64,000 nucleotides of DNA, taken from positions 3,410,001-3,474,000 of the forward strand of contig NC_063019.1 in assembly GCF_020509005.1 (NCBI RefSeq), written 5' to 3'. The notes beneath the pieces are model-generated. The model ran no database searches, was not told where the DNA came from, and saw only the letters and a program-made list of their open reading frames with translations. The translations under genes were made by a program, and so were the position numbers. The stretch is from Fulvia fulva. Lineage: Eukaryota; Ascomycota; Dothideomycetes; Mycosphaerellales; Mycosphaerellaceae. Positions 10,330 to 21,544 of this stretch are shown piece by piece; within the stretch, counting starts at the first letter, position 1, and each line of letters begins with the position of its first letter.

Positions 10330-11585
10330 GACTCATCCATGCTGGTCTCCTGCTGGTCTTCTCGTGCTTCCTGCTGCTGGCTGCTATTTGGGATTGTGGT
10401 AAGGTTGAGCCTGCTTTGTGACGGGTCTCTTCCTGCAACCACAATTGATTTTGGTCTACCCATAGCAGGGTGGCCTTGGGCCTGTGTGGTCTCTTCTGTT
10501 CTGCCTCTTTTCAGAGGGTTGTAGACAGTCCTTAGGGGTTCTTGGGTGATTGTCCCTGTCTGGAATCTGATAGGGGTGTTGATCCTGGCTTCTCTTGCCC
10601 TCCTCTTTGCCTCAATCCTAGCTGTGCAGTCTTGGGACCAGGAAGGGTGTTTCTTTCCACAGCATGCACATCTGGCTTCACTCTTTGGGGCTGTGCAATT
10701 CTGTACTTTATGGCTACCAGCACAGTGGGAACAAGTGTCCTTTTGGCTTGGGCATCTAGTAGAGATATGACCATACTGTTGGCACTTGAAGCATTGCAGT
10801 AGTCTGTGGGTGCTTCTATGGATTTCTGTGTCCATTCTTTCGCATTCCCAGAAGATGCCCTTGTCAAGCACGGTGTTTGCCTGTTCTACAGTGCCTATCC
10901 AGAGCACTAGAGAAGACTCTCTCTTTGTGTCCTTTGTCTTTCTGTTGACCCATGCTGCTTTTGTGATCTGTAGCCCTGGGCATACAGCCTGGTTCTGGTC
11001 CTGCAGCCTCTTAAGGTCTCCTTCAATGTCAAACTTTGTGGTCATCCCATGGGCAATAACCATATTTTGTTGGTGTGAGACCTTAGCCGTCTTGCCTAGT
11101 TTGACTGTCCACTCCTTCTGTGTCTCTAGCCTCTTCCTGTCTTGCTCCTGTGCTGTGAACAGCTTAAGGACACCTCCCTTCTCTTTCCTGGCTCCAATGA
11201 TGCCTTGTATCCCAATCTTCTGTATGATCTCCTTGCCTGACAGGCCCTCAATCTCTTTCTGCTCTTGCTGGTCGGAAATGTAGACCTTGATAGCTGTTTT
11301 CTGGGGGGGAGGGTTTTGGGCTGCAACTGCTGCCCAGGTTGGTTGGCTTAGTTTCTGGCCTTCCTGTGTCCTCTTCTTTGCTGCTGCTGCTACTGTCCTG
11401 TTAATGATCTGTCCTGTTTGGCTCCTTAGTGCCTTTAGCCCTCCAAGGAGCTCCAAAATCATCCCCTTAAGTGCTCTTTCTGGGTGCTCGCCATCTCCTG
11501 CCATTGCCATTGTTTCTGCCTTCCTGCAGACCTCCTTCCACTCGTTACTCTCCTGCTCCTGGTCGTTTCCTGCGATCGCTATCAT
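10326..11585 (-). CDS. LINE A ORF1: Gag-like RNA-binding protein with CCHC zinc knuckles
   Basis: A 419-residue nucleic-acid-binding protein, expected to package the element RNA with ORF2 product. The N-terminal ~100 residues are charged and Gln/Ala-rich. Residues ~97-260 look like the RRM-like Gag region of Tad1/I elements. Three zinc knuckles follow: C265-C268-H273-C278, C285-C288-H292-C297, and C306-C309-H313-C320. The C-terminus is basic, then Gln/Glu-rich. The chosen ATG is the first in frame, 66 nt inside the element's 5' boundary, so the leader is very short. The frame ends in TGA overlapping the ORF2 ATG. Codon usage is unlike the surrounding RIP-mutated DNA. Confidence 0.93.
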   Translation of the reverse strand: MIAIAGNDQEQESNEWKEVCRKAETMAMAGDGEHPERALKGMILELLGGLKALRSQTGQIINRTVAAAAKKRTQEGQKLSQPTWAAVAAQNPPPQKTAIKVYISDQQEQKEIEGLSGKEIIQKIGIQGIIGARKEKGGVLKLFTAQEQDRKRLETQKEWTVKLGKTAKVSHQQNMVIAHGMTTKFDIEGDLKRLQDQNQAVCPGLQITKAAWVNRKTKDTKRESSLVLWIGTVEQANTVLDKGIFWECERMDTEIHRSTHRLLQCFKCQQYGHISTRCPSQKDTCSHCAGSHKVQNCTAPKSEARCACCGKKHPSWSQDCTARIEAKRRAREARINTPIRFQTGTITQEPLRTVYNPLKRGRTEETTQAQGHPAMGRPKSIVVAGRDPSQSRLNLTTIPNSSQQQEAREDQQETSMDES

Positions 11586-12139
11586 CGTGTCACGCCGTTT
11601 TTTGACCGGTTAGACTATATACTTATGTCCTTTATATAGTAGTAGTCCACTTAGCTTAGTATATAAGCGCTATGAATTATATACCCCGTAATATTCACTA
11701 CGGGACCTAGCCCTCCAAATTCACTACTCTACTAAATCTTAACAGATTCACTTCGGCTCGTAGCTATATAACTTACGGCACTCCTACGAGTACTCGCGAC
11801 TACGCTAGACCCTAGAAGAAGCACGTAGAAGACTCGGAACGTAGGGTAGGTTAGAATAAGGTTTTAAGTAAAGCTACTAAGCGCGGCTTCGTACGGGTTA
11901 GCCCTATTAATACGGGGGGGGACACGTACTCGCGAGGGTCGCGTATAAGTATCTAGCCTTCCCTAGGCCTCTCTTACTTTCTTCGTCTTTTGTTTTGTAT
12001 AGCAATTATACTATACCCTTTATATCTATACTTCGTACCTATATTCTCGCTTTTACTCTTATATCTTATAGGCTAGGCTCTCGCCCTAACATTACGAAAG
12101 ACTAACAAACCGTTAACTACTCGAGTCATCCTTATAGGT

Positions 12140-13340
12140 AACTACGCTACCGATAGAGGTGTCAACCTCGATAACTAAGACACTCTATTCCACTTTAGTA
12201 AGTAGGCTAATATCCCCTTCTCGAACGCCGCTACCTTTAGTACCTAGGTAAACGCTAACCCCGATACCGCCTACGCTCTTATTAACCGTACCGTCTCCTC
12301 TTTCCGCGAGACCGCCTAGTAGGTCGAGCAAGTAAACAACTAAGTAATATACCTTTAAGGTATTATAAACACCTTCTAGAACCTCGTACCGTACGCCGAC
12401 GATAACCGCCGCTAGTACTTCTCTAAGAAGGTTAACGACCTAGACGAGTTCGACGGTAATAAGAGTAAGTTCGAGGCATTTAAGACATAGCTCACTATTA
12501 AGCTATTAGCTAATACCGACCACTTTCCGTAGGAGAAGGATAAGGTTACGTACGTCTTCTCCCTCCTTCGGGGAGACGCCGCGGCTTAGGTATAATACTA
12601 TATTAATAACACTACGTAGACTATTAGCTACCCGGACGTCCTTACCTTAATATAGGACCTCCGTACTACCTTTAGTAATCTAGACCGTAGAGCTACCGCC
12701 TAGAACGCTATCTATAACCTCCTCTAGAAGAACAAGAGCTTCGCCGAGTACCTCGTAGCCTTTAACCGCGATATCGGGTTCACCGGCTATAACGAAGAGA
12801 CTAAGAAGAGCACTCTCCGCCGTGGCTTATTAGTAGAGCTTCTTCGAGCCCTCGAGGATAAGGACGTCGGTACTATAAGCTTCCGTAAGCTCGTCGAGAC
12901 CTACTAGCGCCTCGACTCTAATATAAAACACACCGCCTCTCTCCTCGCTTCCCGTTCTTAAGGTCGCTAGCCTCGTAGTCCCGGAAGCTACTTCGCTACT
13001 CTACTAGGCGCCGCCGCTCCTACGGCTCTCCCTCCCGTCTCTATAGGTAATACTATAGATCTTAGCGCTAGTACCGCCGTCCCTCGAGTCTAGGGCCTCG
13101 TTAACGGTAAGCTTACTCCCGAAGAGAAGCTTCGCCGTCGCTAGGCCGGACTCTATACCTACTACGGCGGTCTAGACTATATCGTAGTTAACTATCCGTA
13201 GCTCGCTATCCGTAACGCCCGTAACCCGGTTCGCGGCGCTATCGGCGCTATCGAGCCTACTCCTACTACTCCCGCTAAGTAGGAAAAAGCCTAGGTCTTC
13301 CTTATCGACGCGGTAAAGACTAAGAATAACGTTTACTAAA
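12140..13340 (+). pseudogene. Gypsy C gag (RIP-disabled)
   Basis: Plus-strand Gag remnant after the 5' LTR. A retrotransposon Gag core is legible near 12465-12800: KFEAFKT.LTIKLLANTDHF, DKVTYVFSLLRGDAA, then DLRTTFSNLDR and KSFAEYLVAFNRDIGFTGYN, with stops at expected Q/W codons. Near 13150-13200 TYYGGLDYIVVNYP looks like a zinc knuckle whose Cys and His codons are mutated. Not translatable. Confidence 0.78.
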
Positions 13341-16300
13341 AGTAAAGAGAGGAAAGAAGTTAAGGATCAATATAGTATAGCTAGACCTATACGACGAGAC
13401 GGGTAAGGACTACGCTTATAAACCGTTCGTTACGAATATAAATATCGGCTTAAAGAAACTCTCTTCTTCTAATCTTACTCTTATAGACACTGGCGTACTA
13501 GGCGAGTCTTTTATAGACTATGAACTCGCGACCTCTCTTAACCTCGAACCCTAGGAACTAAAGTACCCTCGTACCCTTAAACTCTTTAACGGTACGGAGA
13601 CTACTACTAGTAAGATTACTTATATTATATACACGTTAATCACTCTCGGAGGCAAGCGTATGTCGATTACTAGCTTCCTTACGTCCCTACCGTATTAGAA
13701 GTTTATCCTCGGCCTCCCCTAGTTTAGATAATACTAACCTATTATCGACTAGACTTCCCTTACTATTAGCTTCCCTCTAGAAGCTCCTCCGGTACCTCCG
13801 CCTTCTCCGCCGCCTTAGCGCGGTCCTAAGTATACTAAGATCTTCTAGGTAAACGCCGCTACCTTTACTACTACTACTAAGTAGCCTAAAGCTTAAGTCT
13901 TCGCCGCCTCTCTCCGCGATATCGACATCGCCCTCGAGAAGCTCGATAAGAAGCGTATACTTACCGACCCTACTACGAAGGTCCCTCCTTAGGCACACTA
14001 TATCCTCTACGTATTCGATACTAAAGCCGTAGACGAGCTACCTCCTTATCGCCCTTACGACTATAAGATTAAGCTAGAAGAAGGTATAGAGATACCGTTC
14101 GGACCGCTATATTCTATGTCCCGAGAAGAGCTTATCGTCCTTAAGAGATACCTCGAAGAGAACCTAAAGAATAGGTTTATTCGAGCGAGCCGTTCTAGCG
14201 CTAGTAGTCCCGTTATATTCGTTAAGAAGCCCGGCGGTAGCCTACGCTTCTATATAGACTACTAAGGCTTAAACGCTATTATAAAGAAGAACCGCTACCT
14301 AATACCGTTATTTTAGGAGACGCTCGAACGCCTCTCTAAGGCCAAGTACTTCACTAAGCTCGATGTTATCGCTACGTTTAATAAGTTACGAATAGTAGAA
14401 GGATACGAGTATCTTATAGCCTTCCGTACTCGCTACGGGCTATTCGAGTCGCTCGTTATGCCCTTCGGCGTTTATAACGGGCCTAGTACCTTCTAGAACT
14501 TTATTAACGACATCCTTTAGGAGTTCCTTAATCAGTTCTATACTACCTATATCGACGACATCCTAGTCTATAGCAAGACTAAGGAGGAGTACCGTAAGCA
14601 CGTCTATAAGGTCCTTTAGAAGCTCGTAGACGCCGGCTTATAGCTCGATATCGACAAGTACGAGTTTAAGAAGACCGAAGTCAAGTTCCCTAGTTTAATT
14701 ATTACCGTAGACGGTATTAAGATAGACTAAGAGAAGATCGACGCTATCGTTAAATAGGATGCTCCTACGAACGTTAAGGAGGTCTAGGGTTTCCTAGGCT
14801 TTACTAACTTCTACCGCCGCTTTATCTACGTATTCTCGGGCGTAGTACGCCCTTTAACGAAGCTTACGCGTAAGGGTAAGAAGTTTGCCTAGACCGACGA
14901 ATACTAGGAGGCTTTTAACTTACTTAAAGCGAAGTTTATTAAGAACCCGCTTCTATAGCACTTCGATTTCGAACTAGAGACCCGTATAGAGACTAACGTA
15001 TCCGACGGCGTAGTAGGCGGTGTCCTACTATAACGCCGCTCGCCTAAATCTCCCTAGTTACCTATCGCCTTCCTCTCTAAGAAGATAACCGCTACGGAGT
15101 ATAACTACGAGATCTACGATAAGGAGCTTCTCGCTATTATTAAAGCTTTTAAAGAGTAGCGCCCCGAGCTTAAAGGCTCTACTATACCCGTCTAAGTAAG
15201 CTCCGACTATAAGAACCTCGTCTACTTTATAAAGATTAAGCTACTTAATCGTTGCTAGGCCCGCTAGAGCGAGTTCCTCTCCCGGTTCAACTTTATAATC
15301 TCGTATACGCCCGGTAAGGCTAACTCGATAGCCGACGCCCTTACCCGCCGCCCTAGTGACTCTCTAGTTAATCGAAGAGGGGGCTCGCAAATCGTAGAGC
15401 AACAAGTTATTAAAGAGTATAACCTCTCTTCCGAGCTTCGAGAGTACCTATCGAACGGCTAGCCTACGCTCGCCGCTTCCTTTACTACTCTTATACTCGC
15501 TCCTACCTACCTTAACGAGAGTGATAATGAATCCGAGCCTAAAGAATACGCCTCGGACGCTAAGGACTTGAACGACAATAAAGAGGGCTTAATAACGACT
15601 AACGGCTTATCCGAATTAGACTTTAAGGGGTTTAATAATAAGGAGTAACCTAAAGGCATTATAGTACGAGTACGAATAGCGTACGATACCGACCTAGACG
15701 CCTAAGAGTTAGTTCAGGCCCTTAAATCTAGCGCGAGGACATTCCCGGGCTTCTCGCTATCTACGTACGAGCTCTAGGAAGGTGTCGTCTACTTCCGTAA
15801 GAAGCTTTACGTACCGTAGCCCGAAGGCTCTAATATCCGAGCTGAGATTCTTTAAATCGTCTACGACTCCGCCTCTAGGGGTCACCTAGGCGTAGCTAAG
15901 ACCTATAAGCTCCTCGCTAGGTATTACTAGTAGCCGTATTTCTAGAAGGACGTCCGCCGCTACGTACTAAACTACGCTACTTACTAAAGAGCTAAAGCTA
16001 ACCGCTACCGCCCCTACGGTCTCTTATACCCTCTCCCGGCTCCTAATCGTCCGTAGAAGCACATTACTATAGACTTTATTACCGATCTTCCTTACGGTAA
16101 GACCTTTAGCGGCGTAAAGGTAAAGGCCCTTCTAGTGATCGTAGACTATTACTCTAAGGACCGGTATATAATCCCGTACTAGAGTATAACCGTAAAGGAG
16201 ACTACTCGCTTATTCTACGAATTCGTCTAGCGCTTTTAAGGCCTCCCGGATAGTATTACCTCTAATAGAGGCTCCTAGTTTATCTCGTACTTCTAGAAGC

Positions 16301-17325
16301 GTCTACGTGCTATCCTAGGTATTAAGTATAACCTCTCGACTAGTTTTTAGCTATAGACCGACGGCTAGACCGAAATTACGAACGCTATCCTCGAATAGGT
16401 CCTTTATTACTTCGTCGACTACTACTAGAAGGATTGGCCTTAGTATATCCCTACGGTAGAGTTCGCTACTCGTAACTAGGACTCGGAGACTACTAGCTAC
16501 TCTCCCTTCTATACTACGAGAGGTTACTACCCTCGTATAGGTATAGAACTAGAAGAGCCTCTCCCGCCTACTAAAGACGTAAATAAGTAAGTAGTAGACG
16601 AGTTCGCTACTATACTCTTATAGATCTATAAAGAAGTCTACGACGAGATAGTATACGTATAAGCAATCTACGAGGATCAAGCTAATCGTCGTCGCTAGCT
16701 AGCTCCCGACTACTAAGTAGGCGATATAGTATACCTTAACTCTAAGAACATTAAGACGGACCGCCCCTCTAAGAAGCTAAGCTAGAAGAACCTAGGTCCT
16801 TTTAAGATTACCGAGCGTATTAGTTTATACGCCTACCGTCTAGCTCTTCCTACGAACATAAAGATCTACGACGTCTTCTATCCCGTACGCCTTCGGCCGT
16901 TAGCTAAGGACCTATTCCTAAACTAGAACTAAGATATACTAGGTCCTCCCGATAAAGTAGAAGTCGACGAGCCGGTTAACCTACCTTCTAACGACTATGC
17001 CGTCCGTAAGATCCGGGGAATCCGCGTAGAGTCTAATAACGTTAAAGGGCTACCGCCGATTAAGTATAAAGTCGAATAGTAAGGTTGCCCTAAGTAGGAT
17101 ACCTTATAGGAACCTATCCAATATATTATCTTTAATTATTAAGTAATCGAAGAAAACTACGCTCGTATAGACGGCCTAGAGGTCAATATCGGTAGGCTTT
17201 TCGAATCTAAGCTCTTCGACGGGCTTACTAATAGTATATCGACTATAATATTAGGCCGAAGCCTAGTACTGAAGCTAAACATCCTCGATATATAGAACTA
17301 CTACGGCTTCGTAGGAACTTAGCTT
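13341..17325 (+). pseudogene. Gypsy C pol: protease, RT, RNase H, integrase, chromodomain (RIP-disabled)
   Basis: Protease with LIDTGVLGESFID near 13480 and FILGLP near 13710. RT from ~14030: LRFYIDY near 14240, [12 protein letters not shown] near 14350, [12 protein letters not shown] near 14460, and a preserved [11 protein letters not shown] box near 14550, then GFTNFYRRF near 14800. RNase H region near 15000-15250. Integrase near 15840-16700, with HITIDFITDLP at ~16060 and LVIVDYYSKDRYI at ~16130. A C-terminal chromodomain-like stretch (VRKIRGIRVESNN...IKYKVE...EPIQYI) lies near 17000-17120. Numerous TAG/TAA codons replace Q and W. The order PR-RT-RH-INT-chromo identifies a Ty3/gypsy chromovirus. 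Confidence 0.85.
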
Positions 17326-17341
17326 TGTTCGGGGGGGCTAC

Positions 17342-17860
17342 TATTATAGTCTCCCTATAGAGTATATAGAAGGTAGGGACAGAAGAGCCTTAGAGTGCTT
17401 AGAAGTCGTTAAGAAGTGAAAGTCTAGCTTAGTATATAAGCGCTAAGAATTATATACCCCGTAATATTTACTACGGGACCTAGCCCTCCAAATTTACTAC
17501 TCTACTAAACCTTAACAGATTCACTTCGGCTCGTAGCTATATAACTCACGGCACTCCCGCGAGCACCCGCGACTACGCTAGACCCTAGAAGAAGCACGTA
17601 GAAGACTCGGAACGTAGGGTAGGTTAGAATAAGGTTTTAAGTAAAGCTACTAAGCGCGGCTTCGTACGGGTTAGCCCTATTAATACGGGGACACGCACTC
17701 GCGAGGGTCGCGTATCAGTATCCGGCCTTCCCTAGGCCTCTCTTACTTTCTTCGTCTTTTGTTTTATGTAGCAATTATACTATACCCTTTATATCTACAC
17801 TTCGTACCTACATTCCCGCTTTTACTCTTATATCTTATAGGCTAGGCTCTCGCCCTAACA
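17342..17860 (+). repeat. Gypsy C 3' LTR (519 bp)
   Basis: It follows a polypurine tract (GTTCGGGGGGGCTAC, about 17327-17341). It matches the split 5' LTR and ends CCTAACA. It retains the LINE A target sequence as an empty site. Confidence 0.88.
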
Positions 17861-20800
17861 CTACTAGTACAAGCTTCGCTCTTATATCGAAAGCCTTTAG
17901 TATATACGCGGATAGCGGGTCTCGCGCGACTTACTTATTAAGATTTTCTTTTAGATTAAACATCTATATTATATATACTTTATAGCCCTTCCTCCGGCTT
18001 ATACGCCGAAGTACTTCTATATTAATAGGCTTGATGTCGATCTCCGGCTTAGTCTTGACCTTTAGTTCTTTCTTCGTTCGACGCGCTAGGCGCTTAAGTA
18101 TTTCAACCCTATTAGCGGGTAGTAGCTAACGGACGTAGTAAGACAGTTCCGGTTTATTGTAGATATCGACGGTATATTGTATTACTACCTTCGTTATATA
18201 CGTCTCCTATACTACTATAGGTTCGTCTTTATCCTCTACGTAGGGTTTAGCGTAATTAGATAGAGCTTAAGGTCGCGAACTCTCTAGTACTAGTATCTCG
18301 GTCTAAAGAACGCCTCTTAGTATAATACCCTTATTGTTAATAGACTATACGTATACTAGTTTAGTTTCGAGTATACAGTTCTATCGACAATATAGTAAGA
18401 ATAGGGTTATAGTTCCTAACGTATAGTAGAACGTAGGTTAATACTCGTCGTACTAGGGACGGCCGAGGACTATATCGTATTCTAGTAATACGTAGTAGCT
18501 AGACCTAGTCTCTACGTAGTTACCGATCTGAATCTATACCGTTGTTCTATAAGTAATAAGGTCACTAGTAGGTCGGCTATCTACTAATATTAGCCCTAAC
18601 GGATTAGGTAGCTATATTATATTAAGGTTGTTCTTATACGTAAAGTTGATATTAAAGTACGTAGAGTTAGTACTATTATTATAAAGGGTTTAAGTAGGGA
18701 TCTTTCTATTTACTATATATAGTATAACTAGATAAGAAGCTATTACCGGATTGTATTTATCTATAGAGTAGTTTATAGCTAGTAGGGAGTATGCCGATAT
18801 ACTTAAAACCTTGCCTCTCTTAGGAGGCCTATATTTATATTTATACTTTTTCTCGTTTTCTCGTAACTCTAACTCGTACGGTCTACTACGTATTACGCTT
18901 ACGGAGTAGACTAGGCGTTTCCCGCGCCGCCGGTATTATTAGCGTTACTACTATTACTACCGTTACGGCGGTTATTACTTAGGTTATAGCCTAGCGTAAA
19001 TAGGCGGCGGGCGACATCTCGAAGGGAGTACTAATTAGTATCGATACGGCGGTAACCTTCTTATTTGTATATTAAGTACCGATTCTAATCGATATATTCC
19101 TAGGCGCGAGTAGTATCTAAAGGTTAGAATACTAAAATGCCTAAGGTCGATTAGCCTACTTAGTCTTAGCGTTCGGGTTAGTATTATTACCGCTACTACC
19201 CGAAGCCGTATCCTTCTTATCGTCGTTACCCTTAGTAGTCTTCTTATTACCTTAGGTCTTATTACCGTTACCGGTCTTACGGTACTTAAGGTCGAACGCC
19301 TTAAACTTGTCCTCGTAGTTATATAGCGTAGACACGACTTGCTTAAGGGTTATATTAACTATGTCCTCGTTTATAATACGGTTGCCGTAGCGCGAGTTTA
19401 ACTTACGGAGTAGGAAGTCCTTCTCGAGTTTCTTTTCCTTCGCGCCGTTATTAAGGTTAACAATATCGGCGTTCTTACGGAAGGATAGGCAGAAGTCACT
19501 AAACTTCTCCTTATTACCCTACTATAGACTATTAAGCTTAGTTATAGTATTAGTATAGGTATTACGGGTACCGTAGCGCCGGGCTAGATCTTCTATTATC
19601 TTATCTATAGAAGCGTACTAAGTAGTCGTACCTTCCGTAGACTTAGTAAGGCTAGGGATCTTTAAGTCGATATAGGTCTATATACCGTTCTTTAACTAGC
19701 TCTAGACGTTCTAAAGGGAGTCCTTTATAGTATAGTACTTAGAGGCTTAGAGCTTAGCTTCGGTAGTACGCTACTACTCTTAGAACCTAATATCGTCGCT
19801 CTTTAGATCGAATTTAGTAGGGGCCTTTAGCTCGTTAGAGGACTTGATACTAGTAGTTATGTCGGCGTCGTAAGTCGTATATACGGAGATAGGGTTACTA
19901 TCTAAGTCGGTACTTAGGCGATTCTTCCTACCCTTATATTACGGCGGTACTTAGGGTAGTCTATTATCCGAAGTGAGCCTAGATAAGGCTCCGCTAGTAT
20001 AAAGCTTACGAGCTTTACGACCTCGTCTTTTGCCTATTTAGGTAAGCCGGTAGCGCGGGTCTAAGCGGGCCGCTTACGTAGCTATAATACCTTACGACTA
20101 CCGTCCTTACGGCTATTCTTACGGCCCTTATTACCGTCGTCCTCGTCGTCTAATAAGTCCGATAAATCCGGGTCCGACTTCTTCTTATTAGGTTTACCTC
20201 TATTCTACCGACGCTCTAGTAACTCTTTAGACTTGGTTCGCTAAGGTAGTAGGTCTTACTTTTCCTTAGACCGGCTACGGTCCTTCTCTTACTTCTTAAG
20301 CTTAGCAATACGCTTCTCGGCTACTACGAGCTTAGTCTCGGTCTCTACTAGCTTACTCTCCGCTACCTTATACTACGTACGATATACCTTCTTTATATCT
20401 TTAGCCCTCGTAAGCTCGTCTAGGTCGATAATGATAGTATTATTGCGCTTAGCGATCTCCTCTATTAGTCGCGTAACCTCCTCTTCTAGGGACTGTCTAG
20501 TCGCCTATTCCGTATCGATTATATCCTCGAGCCGGTCTATCTAGTTCTTAGTATCTTACGCCTTACGGAGGTTAATACGGTTAGCTATATCGAGCGTAGT
20601 ATTAAGCTTATACGTACGTTAGTAATCGGACTCGATATTATAGAGGATCTTATAGATCTACTAGGGATAGTCATTAACCGTCTTCTTAAACTTATCTATA
20701 TTTAACCCGTTTAATAAGTCGAAGGCTTCCTAGAAGTTGTCGATAGTGACCCTCCTCTTCCTCGGTACCTTAGTACCCTTATCTTCTATCTTATCCTCGA

Positions 20801-21000
20801 TAAACTCCGCCCTATATAGGTTAGCTAAGTTTAGCTCTATCTCGACCTCCTCTTCCTTAATCGCCTTAAGTTAGTCGAACACCTTCTTATATTACTTACG
20901 GTACTAGTTATTCTCGTCGAGGAGCTTATTTACGATATCCTCTTTACGTCCTTAAGTCTACGTTACCGGGTTTACGCTATCGTTATCGGGCGGATCGAGT
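17861..21000 (-). pseudogene. Gypsy H gag and protease (RIP-disabled)
   Basis: Minus-strand remnant that continues H beyond the C insertion. On the minus strand, from about 21000 to 19300, it reads as a long, lysine/glutamate-rich, probably coiled-coil Gag with acidic-serine and basic blocks near 20030-20250, resembling the Gag of element E. A Gly/Asn-rich stretch lies near 18900-18990. The protease would lie near 18000-18700, but I cannot point to an active-site triad. Frames are broken by RIP stops. Confidence 0.65.
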
Positions 21001-21199
21001 AGTAGGGTAAAGAAGGATAATCTATTAAGGGACGGGCAATAAACGCGTCTATTAGTATTCTCTATACTTACGCCTAGTACGCCGGTACCGGTCTATCTCG
21101 CTATTATTACTATATTAGCTATAATCTACTTTAAGGTACGATTTAGCGAGTACGATACCTAATCTTAGTACTTCCTTATATACTATTACGGTTTCTCTA
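21001..21199 (-). other. Gypsy H leader, part 1
   Basis: RIP-mutated DNA between the H gag remnant and copia F, with no coding signal. Together with 41674-41727 it forms the H 5' leader, interrupted by F. Confidence 0.55.
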
Positions 21200-21544
21200 T
21201 AATCTATTAAGAACATATAGGCCGTAGGACAAGTATATAGGTATAGGTATATTATATAACTAGATTACGTAACTAGGGTTTACTAGCCTATAGGCTAGTA
21301 AATATCCGGACACCTAGTATCTACCTATACTAATACTAGCGATACTATATATAGATATAATATTCCTAATATAAGTGGCCTATTAACGATTACTATTAAG
21401 AACCGGTAGACGGAAACACGATATATTCGAAAGCTCTTATTAAGGCTATTCTAACGATATATAAAGTAGGCTACTACCCCTAGGACTAAGGAAGTTCTAC
21501 CTTATTTAATCTGGACAGCTTGAAGCTCTCTTCACCCTATTTCT

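Larger units (their letters stand above)
6744..11651 (-). mobile_element. LINE A: intact, unmutated Tad1/I-like non-LTR retrotransposon
   Basis: A 4908-bp minus-strand element. It has a short 5' leader (11586-11651), ORF1 (11585-10326), ORF2 (10329-6943), a ~200-bp 3' UTR and a (TATC)n tail at 6744-6759. A perfect 14-bp target duplication (6730-6743 and 11652-11665) proves an insertion event. Unlike everything around it, it is rich in CA and TG and both frames are open, so it has escaped RIP. ORF1 with CCHC knuckles plus ORF2 with an apurinic-type endonuclease and RT puts it in the Tad1/I group. I see no RNase H domain. Confidence 0.93.
6647..12091 (+). repeat. Gypsy C 5' LTR, split into 6647-6743 and 11666-12091
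   Basis: The left 97 bp and right 426 bp together match the uninterrupted 3' LTR at 17342-17860. The interruption is LINE A, and the sequence TAGCTTAGTATATA is duplicated at 6730-6743 and 11652-11665. In the 3' LTR the same string occurs once (about 17433-17446), so the empty site is visible within the window. Confidence 0.88.
6647..17860 (+). mobile_element. Ty3/gypsy chromovirus C, full length, with LINE A in its 5' LTR
   Basis: LTRs of about 520 bp (6647-12091 once LINE A is removed; 17342-17860) flank gag and pol in one direction. LTR ends are TATTATAG (RIP form of TGTTATAG) and CCTAACA. The flanking pentamers are CTCCT (6642-6646) and CTACT (17861-17865), a target duplication with one mismatch. 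C lies inside gypsy H between protease and RT, in the opposite orientation. Without LINE A it is about 6.3 kb. Confidence 0.85.

Noticed and set aside
6920..11613. Several open frames of 65-257 codons within LINE A, on the plus strand or in a second minus-strand frame
   Set aside because: They overlap the two long, motif-bearing minus-strand ORFs and show no domains of their own; they are shadows of a low-stop coding region.
13777..13998. Short frames in RIP-mutated DNA (also 23940-24179, 47998-48207, 48879-49073, 52166-52381, 54588-54773, 56831-57070)
   Set aside because: Each lies within a recognised, stop-ridden gag or pol remnant or antisense to one. They have no independent support.
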